NCBI GenBank assembly: GCA_964628285.1
Contig: CAZVNP010000029.1
Location: 1 to 38,510, forward strand
Length of the DNA stretch: 38,510 nt
DNA from: JAPLDP01 sp964628285
Lineage (GTDB): Bacteria > Bacteroidota > Bacteroidia > Bacteroidales > JAGONC01
Direction: 5' to 3'
Shown here: positions 17,501 to 23,994 of the stretch, in pieces
Position numbering within the stretch: position 1 is the stretch's first letter
How the letters are laid out: each line of letters opens with the position of its first letter
Position numbers and translations under genes: made by a program
Notes under the pieces: model-generated
The model's input: the letters and a program-made list of their open reading frames with translations, nothing else
Told to the model about the DNA's origin: nothing
Databases searched by the model: none

Positions 17501-19079
17501 GGCCGATATCAACAAACTGTCCTACCGTGATCTCATCGACTATGACCTGTCAGGCTCGAAGTTCATATCCCTGAATCCCGCCCAGGACTCCCTGTCGTTT
17601 GTCTCACTGAAAGCCACCTATAACATGAAAAATGATCTCCTCACCGCCGAGGATGTGAAAATATTAAGGGTGGCCGACGCGGCTATATTCCCCGATGACG
17701 GCAAGATAGTCATCGGCAGGAACGCCTCCGTCAAGCCGATCATAAAAGCCACCATCATTGCCGATACGGCCACAAAGTACCATTCCATCTATAATGCTTC
17801 CGTTAACGTCTTCTCACGGAAAAAATATTCAGCCTGGGGAACGTATGATTATTACGACGAAAATGGCACGGTACAACCCATTCAGCTGACCACCGTTTCC
17901 GTGGATACCGCTTTCCATACCTATGCCAGGGGGACTGTGCCCGATTCGGTGCATTTCATGCTCAGCCCCCACTTTGATTTTAAAGGATATGTCACCCTGA
18001 ACGCCCTGCAACCCTTTCTCATTTTCGACGGCGGTTACAGGATACGGCAGGATTGCCTCACCGATACGCTGATGTGGGTGAAATTCACCGACACGATCAA
18101 CCCGGCAAATATCCTTCTGCCGGTCGACGAGGAATTGACCGATATCAATAATAAAATGATCGACAACGGGATCATTTTCTCCCTGAGCCAGCAAATCTAT
18201 CCCATCCTCTTCCGTATGAAAGAACGGTCGAGCGACAGCGCCATCGTCACATCCTCCGGTTTCATCAAATATGACAAAACGACCGACAGGTATTTAATAG
18301 GCAGCACGGGTAAAATGAGCAAAACCCAACGTTCAGGCAATCTGCTCGTACTCAACAACCAACTCTGCACCCTTTACGGTGAGGGGAGGCTGAATATGAA
18401 TCTTGATTACGGAGAGATCACCTTCAACACCTTCGGCAATGCCACCAATTTCATCATCCCCGATTCTTCTGTCTTCGATCTGGTGATGGGAATAAAATTT
18501 TTCTTTTCAGACGATATCCTGGACAGGATGGCGAAGAAACTCTCCTCCGACAACCTGACACCTGTTAATATCACAAACGACAAGTTCCTTAACGCCCTCA
18601 GCAATCTTCTGGGTGAAGAACAATCGAAACAGGTGATCAATGATATCACCTATTATGGCAACCTGAGAAAACTCATACAAGCATTGGATTACACTCTTTT
18701 CCTGACCGATGTCCATATGGTCTGGAATCCCGTCAGCCATTCTTATATCTCGACCGGACCAATCGGAATTGGAAGCATCATGGACAAGCAGATATTTAAG
18801 TATACGGACGGTTACATCGAGCTGGCCAAACGCAGAAGCGGTGACGTACTGAATATTTTATTAAAACCGGCAGAAAGGGAATGGTATTTCTTTACTTTCT
18901 CCAATCACATCATGCAGTTCTTCTCCTCCGATCCGGACATCAACAATGCGCTGATGGAGATTAAACAAAAAAAGAGAACACTGAATCTGAAAGGAACACG
19001 GGCCGAATATCAATACATCATTTCAACACCCAACAAAGTTGGCGAGTTCCAAAGCAGGATGCAATCCATCAATCAATAA
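14592..19079 (+). CDS. 1495-residue predicted secreted protein of unknown function
   Basis: A single intact frame of 1495 codons, the longest in the window. It opens with a signal peptide (RTVILIILMTVMGYVRSQ, residues 7-24) and has no later membrane helix, so it is probably periplasmic or surface-exposed. The first 170 residues are helix-rich; after that the sequence becomes an alternation of short hydrophobic strands and turns such as GVPLVHLSDSQQVFIYPKGD and GGMDFTFSGRVHAGLLDFYA, as in long beta-rich structures. A helical island at about residues 468-525 (VEELAAFMQRSVDQARIMVI, ASKGFLNYDPNTG) resembles a winged-helix module. No T9SS-type C-terminal sorting domain or lipobox was seen. I recognise no family with certainty; similar-sized conserved hypothetical proteins exist in Bacteroidota. 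Neighbours prmA and plsY do not indicate a role. Confidence 0.85.
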   Translation: MTESLHRTVILIILMTVMGYVRSQEITHFSSDSVLFIGEVKELFKNVTNEKTADIRRMLSDFEDEWTRGMFSERQKEQIYQTANLMLREQLRPYPYFYDYLSTVLHFIKYKLPSAAFDSLHSSLHAFITGPDRRQLNNYLNNLVNVMAGSCLYDANGTTWAFRNSEFTFKVDTLPKFVFSKLDLACYASRDSITIEDARGVYYPTLNIWKGQKGTVTWERAGLDRKTVYAQLGNFTIQLRYSNYSADSVRFIHHGFFKQPLYGRLEDKVMANTNPSNAVFPKFTSYLKRIQIVNVFDHIDYDGGFTMEGSTVIGSGSEDHTAEVIFKKKDQAFIVARSQRFMILDDRILSNHASITIYHEADSIYHPDLQMKYIDGEKEMAFMRWNEGLSLCPFFDTYHDIDMYFEELNWKMNRPVIDFEKIKSINNEGKASFESDNYYREYLFERLKGIDELHPLVIINNFVRHNPTGVYYVEELAAFMQRSVDQARIMVINLASKGFLNYDPNTGAFSARERLFRYINAKSGKTDYDVIQFNSVVNDESNASLNINTFDLTIKGVPLVHLSDSQQVFIYPKGDEIVLKGGMDFTFSGRVHAGLLDFYASDCSFEYDTFRLNMPQVDSLTFSVRSKQSDAYGHYSNIKVKSVIRNLNGTLWIDFPTNKSGLKDYPIYPYFTSKDISYVFYNDPSIGNGVYDSSTFYYEVYPFTFDSLNTFNTDHLEFKGKLIAGGILPDIEYPLKVQDDYSLGFKKKIPASGYPLYGGKGTFYDNVQLSNRGLKGDGTLHYLNSTSHSGDFTFYPDSTTAVLDDFALKEQIAGVEYPAVNASTAKILWRPDANNMMVQSLPPDSLRMYHHQAALTGTLNLTPGGLTGLGKLTIGTADLDSKLFAFNQHIVQADTVSFHLRTADGSQIALSTTTGKSLVDFNVRKGEFRTPGAGSAVQFPLNEFMCYMNEIDWYLDGDDLQLRNTYYTHLADINKLSYRDLIDYDLSGSKFISLNPAQDSLSFVSLKATYNMKNDLLTAEDVKILRVADAAIFPDDGKIVIGRNASVKPIIKATIIADTATKYHSIYNASVNVFSRKKYSAWGTYDYYDENGTVQPIQLTTVSVDTAFHTYARGTVPDSVHFMLSPHFDFKGYVTLNALQPFLIFDGGYRIRQDCLTDTLMWVKFTDTINPANILLPVDEELTDINNKMIDNGIIFSLSQQIYPILFRMKERSSDSAIVTSSGFIKYDKTTDRYLIGSTGKMSKTQRSGNLLVLNNQLCTLYGEGRLNMNLDYGEITFNTFGNATNFIIPDSSVFDLVMGIKFFFSDDILDRMAKKLSSDNLTPVNITNDKFLNALSNLLGEEQSKQVINDITYYGNLRKLIQALDYTLFLTDVHMVWNPVSHSYISTGPIGIGSIMDKQIFKYTDGYIELAKRRSGDVLNILLKPAEREWYFFTFSNHIMQFFSSDPDINNALMEIKQKKRTLNLKGTRAEYQYIISTPNKVGEFQSRMQSINQ

Positions 19080-19135
19080 CATGTTTTTCCGAAAGGAGGA
19101 ACAGGTGTATATCAGGCTGAACAGATGACGGTCCC

Positions 19136-19777
19136 ATGATCAATATTCAAACGATCCTTGCGGTTTTTCTGGCCTATCTGGCCGGTTCCATCCCCACCTC
19201 AGTGTGGGTGGGCAGGATATTTTACGGGGTGGATATACGCCGTATGGGCAGCGGCAATGCCGGGGCGACGAACACCATACGCACCCTTGGCTTGAAAGCA
19301 GGCATTCCGGTTTTGATCGTGGATGTGCTGAAAGGCTGGTTTGCCGTTTATCTGAGTCATTTTTTTCACCAGGGGCTGGTCACACCCGAACAGATGGCAT
19401 TCTTCAGGATCATACTGGCATCAGCGGCCGTTATCGGTCATGTCTTCCCCGTTTTTGCCGGCTTCAAAGGAGGGAAAGGTGTGGCCACACTCCTCGGCGT
19501 GGGCATAGCCCTTTACCCTCTCGCATGCTTAATAACAGTGGGCATCTTCGCGCTGGTTTTTATTTTCACGGGTTATGTTTCGCTATCTTCCATCACGGCA
19601 GCGGTGGCTTTTCCGGTCGCTGAAATAGTCATCCTTCATCATCAGTCATCTCTGCCCCTCATGATACTCGCCATTGCTGTGGCAGTATTTGTACCCGTCA
19701 CGCATCATAAAAACATAAAGAGATTACTCCATGGCAACGAGCCGAAATTCAGGCTGAAAAAGAAGGAGCAGCGGTAG
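19136..19777 (+). CDS. plsY: acyl-phosphate glycerol-3-phosphate acyltransferase
   Basis: 213 residues and strongly hydrophobic, as expected for PlsY, which uses acyl-phosphate to acylate glycerol 3-phosphate at the inner membrane in the first step of phospholipid synthesis. The three family motifs are present: SIPTSVWVGR (near residue 20), GSGNAGATNTIRTLG (38-52) and FAGFKGGKGVATLLGV (about 106-121). The stop is TAG. A strong AAAGGAGG Shine-Dalgarno string lies at 19092-19099, too far (about 36 bases) for this ATG; see the mini-frame note in findings. The gene converges with the TPR membrane protein. Confidence 0.95.
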   Translation: MINIQTILAVFLAYLAGSIPTSVWVGRIFYGVDIRRMGSGNAGATNTIRTLGLKAGIPVLIVDVLKGWFAVYLSHFFHQGLVTPEQMAFFRIILASAAVIGHVFPVFAGFKGGKGVATLLGVGIALYPLACLITVGIFALVFIFTGYVSLSSITAAVAFPVAEIVILHHQSSLPLMILAIAVAVFVPVTHHKNIKRLLHGNEPKFRLKKKEQR

Positions 19778-19828
19778 CGTGAAATGGTATCCTCAAGGTA
19801 AGATAACGGGCTGAAGGCCGCTGTGAGT

Positions 19829-21727
19829 TTATTTACAACGCTGATTGACCAGGGAGCGGGCCTGTGTGTTGCCGAGCTGAGAGGCCCTTTGCCAGTCGCG
19901 GCAAGCCTCGCTGCGACGTTGCAGCTCCCATTCCGAAAGCCCCCGGTAAAGGTAAGCCCTGTCATTGTTGGGATTGAACTGAATGTAATGATTCAGATCC
20001 TCAATAGCTTCGGCATGCTCGCCTGTTATCCTTCGCACAATAGCACGCCTGTAATAGGCTTCAACATAAGAGGGTTCTATCCTGATCGCCTCGGTAAAAT
20101 CGGCAATGGCACCACGGTAATCTCTTTCCTTTAATTTGAACCGTGTCCCTCCCCTGTCAAAATAAGCGGCAGCATATGACGGATAAAATTCTATAGCTCT
20201 GCTGAAATCGCCAAAAGCACCCTGTAGGTCGCCTAAGTTATCTTTAGCACTGCCTCTGTTTCTGTAAAACTCAGCCCTTGATGAATCCCTTTCTATGGCC
20301 AGGTTATAATCTCTTATAGCCTCATTATACTGTTTTGCCCTGAATCTGATGTTACCCAGGTAAAAGTGAGCATAAGCCATTTGCGGGTGCTTGGAGGCAA
20401 CATCACTCCATAAAACATAACTATTCTTCCACACACCACATTGCCTGTAAGTGGCCCCGGCGCTTAATACCACCACCACAACCAAAACCAGGAAGAGACC
20501 ATACTTAGCCCGCCTGAATCGGACGGCCAGAGCGTATATGCCTGTCAAAAAAACGGCTATGATACCGAGGGAAGCAAGATAGGTGTATCGGTCATTCAAC
20601 ATGCTGGTTTCATGACCAGGCATGCCAAGAACGGTGACGATGGTCAGCAGGGCGAAAAGAAATCCCGCCATAACAACCCTGGTGTAGCGAACGGAGAAGA
20701 AAGCCGCAATGCATAGGAGCATAATGACCATAGGGTACAGAAAAACAGTAAAAAAATAGGCAGAACGGGTAAGAAAAGCCGGCACAGGATAAATTAATGA
20801 TAATTTATGGGGATAAAGTATCTGCCTAAACCAATATAATAGCCGGTAGGAGATTAAAATGCTCTTGCTGACAAAGCCGTCGATGTTAAGGAAGGGATAA
20901 TCTTTACGTGCTTCACCCGCCATCGATTGAATAACTCCCACCGTATTATGGCCTTCAAAATGACCGAACTTGCCAAAAAAACCATAAATGATAAGAGCAA
21001 CCAGAAAGATAATGAGATAGGGTATCTTTTCACTGATAAGCCTCAGTGTGACCTTTCGTTTTAATAAGTAATCGGTCACGAAAAGAATGAAAGGTAGAGT
21101 GAGAATCATTGACTTGCAGAGTAATCCCAGTCCGAATAACAGGGCACCAGTATATATGAACAGACTCTTTCCCTTTTCAAGATACTTAATATAACAGAGG
21201 AGACTGCTGAAAAAAAAGAAACTGTACAGCACATCCTTTCGTTCCGTGGCCCACGCCACCGATTCAACCTTTAAAGGATGTAATGCCCACAACAGAGTGA
21301 TGAAAAAAGCCAGCCACAGATGGTATGGTTCCTCTTTCTTCATCTCTTTCATCAGGCGACGCAACAAATAAAACAGCAATAAAGCATTCAGCAAATGAAG
21401 TAACAGGTTGTCGAAATGAAACCAAAAGGGATTGTTCCCAAAAAGATGATATTCAACGGCCCAGGTGAGGAATACAAGAGGTTTATAAAAGGGGTTAAAA
21501 AGGCCCCAGGAGAAAATATCCCTCAGATGATCATGACTCAGCGACTGGATCATGTGGTTGTTATAAATGAAGACATCATCATCGAGACTGATGAAATCGT
21601 TTTTCAAGACAGGTGAAAAAACGATGAGAATGAGAATAACGATTAAGAACAATAATAAAATGGAAGGATCTTTCCGGGTCTTTATGGCGGTATGTGGTTT
21701 TTTGACCTTTTTTATCTTCTTTGGCAT
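19829..21727 (-). CDS. TMTC-like polytopic membrane protein with C-terminal TPR repeats
   Basis: 632 residues from the ATG at 21727 (MPKKIKKVKKPH); the frame is open 17 codons further, but those overlap the remnant upstream. After a basic start, a first helix leads to FISLDDDVFIYNN (acidic triplet at about residues 49-51), the typical first loop of TMTC/GT-C O-mannosyltransferase-like proteins. Roughly ten more hydrophobic helices follow to about residue 435. The last 180 residues form TPR repeats (YLGNIRFRAKQYNEAIRDYN, NRGSAKDNLGDLQGAFGDFS, YRRAIVRRITGEHAEAIEDL). By analogy it could transfer a sugar from a polyprenyl carrier to exported proteins or glycans; that is inference. It sits directly downstream of the decayed sugar-gene remnants, suggesting it is the surviving member of that operon. 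Confidence 0.8.
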   Translation of the reverse strand: MPKKIKKVKKPHTAIKTRKDPSILLLFLIVILILIVFSPVLKNDFISLDDDVFIYNNHMIQSLSHDHLRDIFSWGLFNPFYKPLVFLTWAVEYHLFGNNPFWFHFDNLLLHLLNALLLFYLLRRLMKEMKKEEPYHLWLAFFITLLWALHPLKVESVAWATERKDVLYSFFFFSSLLCYIKYLEKGKSLFIYTGALLFGLGLLCKSMILTLPFILFVTDYLLKRKVTLRLISEKIPYLIIFLVALIIYGFFGKFGHFEGHNTVGVIQSMAGEARKDYPFLNIDGFVSKSILISYRLLYWFRQILYPHKLSLIYPVPAFLTRSAYFFTVFLYPMVIMLLCIAAFFSVRYTRVVMAGFLFALLTIVTVLGMPGHETSMLNDRYTYLASLGIIAVFLTGIYALAVRFRRAKYGLFLVLVVVVVLSAGATYRQCGVWKNSYVLWSDVASKHPQMAYAHFYLGNIRFRAKQYNEAIRDYNLAIERDSSRAEFYRNRGSAKDNLGDLQGAFGDFSRAIEFYPSYAAAYFDRGGTRFKLKERDYRGAIADFTEAIRIEPSYVEAYYRRAIVRRITGEHAEAIEDLNHYIQFNPNNDRAYLYRGLSEWELQRRSEACRDWQRASQLGNTQARSLVNQRCK

Positions 21728-21761
21728 ATGGCTTTTCAGAAAATTAAAAATGGGATGAATA

Positions 21762-22091
21762 TCACACCGGGCAGTCATTATAGCCCTGTATATTCGTTTT
21801 TATAATTCTTGCCGGGTTTCCCGCCACCATCACCCAGTCGGGGACATCTTTCCGTATCACGGCGCCACCGGCAATGATGCTGTTACTTCCAATGTTCACC
21901 TTAGGCAGGACGGTGGCATTCGTCCCGATGAATGTCCCCGAGCCTATGGTGCATGTCCCGCACACAACCGCTGCCGGGCCGAAAGTCACAAAATCACCCG
22001 TGGTCACATCAGGGCCGATGGGAACAAAAGGTGTCTATTCCTTTGTCGGAACGATACCTGTGGGAGCAAAGTTGACGATTAAATCGTCCAT
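21762..22091 (-). pseudogene. chimeric remnant: BKACE start fused in frame to hexapeptide acyltransferase tail, with internal TAG
   Basis: From an ATG at 22091 the frame gives MDDLIVNFAPTGIVPTKE, a TAG (22035-22037), then TPFVPI, and then, without a frame change, GPDVTTGDFVTFGPAAVVCG and further hexapeptide repeats to a stop at 21762. The first part matches how BKACE (DUF849, 3-keto-5-aminohexanoate cleavage) proteins begin (pattern FTPTGMIPTK-TPHVPI), with family residues on both sides of the TAG. The second part (NATVLPKVNIGSNSIIAGGA, DVPDWVMVAGNPARIIK) is the C-terminal third of a NeuD/PglD-like left-handed beta-helix acyltransferase. The simplest reading is a deletion that joined two neighbouring genes plus a nonsense mutation. 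A GTG at 22007 could still start an 81-residue fragment. Family calls are from memory. Confidence 0.65.
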
Positions 22092-22104
22092 ATCACGATA
22101 AATG

Positions 22105-22491
22105 TTATGGTTTCATTTTGCTGCAAATAATAATGAATTCCCTCTAATCAGTCTGCAGAGCATTTCCGCCAAAATCACCCATGATCTTCACCAGATGCAG
22201 TTTCGATCGCCTGATCAGATGCTCTCTCTCATGCCTGAAATAAAACCTCATGGGAAAGGTCCAGGTATCAGAACGCAACTTTTTCCCCTCACCCAGATGA
22301 AAGGTCATCGTCACCCCGCTTATCTGGTTGATCAAATCGGCTTTTATTGATGTCACCCTGGTCAGTTTCTGTCCCCGGTAAATCCCTTCAAAATCAACCT
22401 GTTCACTAATGCCCTGGGCACGATACCTCAGATCGGGTACATAAATGATCTGCCTTTGGAGTGGAGCAAAACTACAATAAAATCTGATCAA
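22105..22491 (-). pseudogene. C-terminal remnant of a class I SAM methyltransferase, with near-terminal TAG
   Basis: The open frame runs from a possible TTG at 22491 to TAG at 22144-22146. Its second half, FPMRFYFRHEREHLIRR ... KIMGDFGGNALQTD, matches the C-terminus of class I SAM methyltransferases of surface-sugar clusters (pattern FRYE-E-LL--AGF-----YGDF-G). After the TAG the same frame continues REFIIICSKMKP to TAA at 22105-22107, and this is exactly the kind of final strand such enzymes have. The N-terminal SAM-binding domain (GxGxG) is missing, so the gene cannot be functional. The residues before about 22430 look unlike the family and may be junction sequence. The chimeric remnant's ATG is 13 bases after the TAA, an operon-like spacing. 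Confidence 0.6.
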
Positions 22492-22528
22492 ATCATGAAA
22501 GCAGGGTCGCCAATAAACAAGTTTTATC

Positions 22529-22536
22529 TAACTTTG
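22529..22536 (+). promoter_or_regulatory. -7 promoter box of mrp
   Basis: TAACTTTG matches TAnnTTTG and ends 30 bases upstream of the mrp ATG. At the ideal 19-base distance upstream the sequence is TCG rather than TTG. The box is intact although the divergent neighbour is decayed, marking where the deletion stopped. Confidence 0.5.
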
Positions 22537-22566
22537 CCGCGTTCTAAAAAATTATAATAAAAACAG

Positions 22567-23676
22567 ATGAATATCATTAAGGATCAGGTGCTCCGGGCTC
22601 TCAGCCACGTTCATGACCCGGACTTGAAGAAAGATCTGGTCACACTCAACATGATCGATGATATAACCATCGAGGGCTCAAAAATACGCTTCAAACTCGT
22701 GCTTACTACTCCTGCCTGTCCTCTGAAAGGCATGCTACAGATGGAATGCATCAAAGCCATCCATAAGTATGTCGATAAAGATGCCGAAGTGGAGGTTGAG
22801 CTGACGTCACGGGTGACCAGTAAACGTAAAGTCACCGGAGAGATGCTCGCGGGTGTCAAGAACATCATTGCCGTCGCCTCAGGCAAGGGAGGGGTGGGAA
22901 AATCAACGGTAGCGGCTAACCTGGCTGTAGCCCTGGGTGCCACAGGTGCAACGGTGGGATTGATCGACGCGGACATTTACGGTCCTTCCATACCCATGAT
23001 GTTTGGTCTCGTCAATGAACATCCGCTGGTCACCGAAGTGAACGGCAAGCCTAAAATTACGCCGATCGTTAAATATGGTATCCATATTTTGTCCATCGGA
23101 TTTTTCGTCGATCCCGCGCAGGCACTTATCTGGCGCGGGCCTATGGCCTCCAATGCCCTCATACAGCTTTTCAACGACGCCGTCTGGGGTGAACTTGATT
23201 ACATGATCGTCGATCTTCCGCCGGGAACGGGCGACATACACCTCACCCTTGTGCAGCAGGTGCCGGTGACCGGCGTCGCCATTGTGACCACACCCCAGGA
23301 AGTGGCTTTAGCTGACGCCAGAAAAGCCATCAACATGTTCAGACAGGAAAAAATCAATGTCCCGGTGTTAGGATTGATCGAGAACATGTCATTTTTCAGC
23401 CCCCCAGAGTTGCCGCAGAACAGGTATTATATCTTTGGCAGGGAAGGCGGACGGCAATTGGCAAAGGAAACCCATGTATCACTGCTGGGAGAGATCCCTA
23501 TCGTGGAAAGCATATGCGAATCGGGTGATACCGGCATCCCTGCCGCATTGCAGATCGACTCACCGGTGGGTAAGGCTTATGCCGAACTGGCCGGTCATGT
23601 GGCACAACAGGTGGCTGTCCGCAACGCCCTCCTCGAACCAACACGGGTCGTGGCTGTCAATAAACCCGGGGAATGA
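22567..23676 (+). CDS. mrp: Mrp/ApbC-type iron-sulfur cluster carrier ATPase
   Basis: 369 residues. Residues 1-85 form a DUF59 (MIP18-like) domain with TTPACPLK at 48-54; the ParA/MinD-type ATPase follows with the deviant Walker A GKGGVGKST at 106-114 and DLPPGTGD near residue 218. Mrp proteins bind and deliver Fe-S clusters in the cytosol. The CxxC that holds the cluster in E. coli Mrp, expected after ENMS, is absent: here it reads ENMSFFSPPELPQNRYYIFG. I recall this Cys-less form as normal in Bacteroidota. The NifU-domain gene starts inside its stop codon (ATGA), so the pair probably works together. Confidence 0.92.
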   Translation: MNIIKDQVLRALSHVHDPDLKKDLVTLNMIDDITIEGSKIRFKLVLTTPACPLKGMLQMECIKAIHKYVDKDAEVEVELTSRVTSKRKVTGEMLAGVKNIIAVASGKGGVGKSTVAANLAVALGATGATVGLIDADIYGPSIPMMFGLVNEHPLVTEVNGKPKITPIVKYGIHILSIGFFVDPAQALIWRGPMASNALIQLFNDAVWGELDYMIVDLPPGTGDIHLTLVQQVPVTGVAIVTTPQEVALADARKAINMFRQEKINVPVLGLIENMSFFSPPELPQNRYYIFGREGGRQLAKETHVSLLGEIPIVESICESGDTGIPAALQIDSPVGKAYAELAGHVAQQVAVRNALLEPTRVVAVNKPGE

Positions 23677-23957
23677 AATCAATAACAACACATCATATGA
23701 ACGCACAACCTTCCGATAAAGAAGATCTGATAAGAAAAGTCAGGAATGTGATTGAACAGATCAGGCCGTATCTTCAGGCCGACGGTGGTGACATCCGGTT
23801 CGTCAACCTCACCGAGGATAATGTGGTGAATGTGGAGCTTCACGGAGCCTGCGGTTCCTGCCCCTTTAGCCGCATGACATTAAAAAACGGAGTGGAAGAA
23901 GCCGTCAAACGCGTACTGCCTGAGATAAAAGCCGTCGAAGCCATTGAGGCTTACTGA
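23673..23957 (+). CDS. NifU-like C-terminal domain protein (Fe-S scaffold/carrier)
   Basis: 94 residues from the ATG overlapping the mrp stop; an ATG at 23697 would give 86 residues and is equally plausible. The single domain is the NifU/Nfu C-terminal type: RPYLQADGGDIRFVNL, then the cluster-binding GACGSCPFS with Cys60 and Cys63 (CxxC), then KNGVEEAVKRVLPEI. Such proteins carry a 4Fe-4S cluster between subunits. Coupling to a Cys-less Mrp suggests that the NifU partner provides the cysteines for the shared task; that is inference. It converges with nadE. Confidence 0.93.
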   Translation: MKSITTHHMNAQPSDKEDLIRKVRNVIEQIRPYLQADGGDIRFVNLTEDNVVNVELHGACGSCPFSRMTLKNGVEEAVKRVLPEIKAVEAIEAY

Positions 23958-23994
23958 CAGCGCCATGCCGGCGGTTGTGTCACCTTTTATCAGA

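Noticed and set aside
22035..22146. General TAG recoding as an amino acid in this genome
   Set aside because: rpmH, plsY and pyrH end at TAG at their normal family lengths, so TAG is an ordinary stop; only local suppression stays open as a hypothesis.
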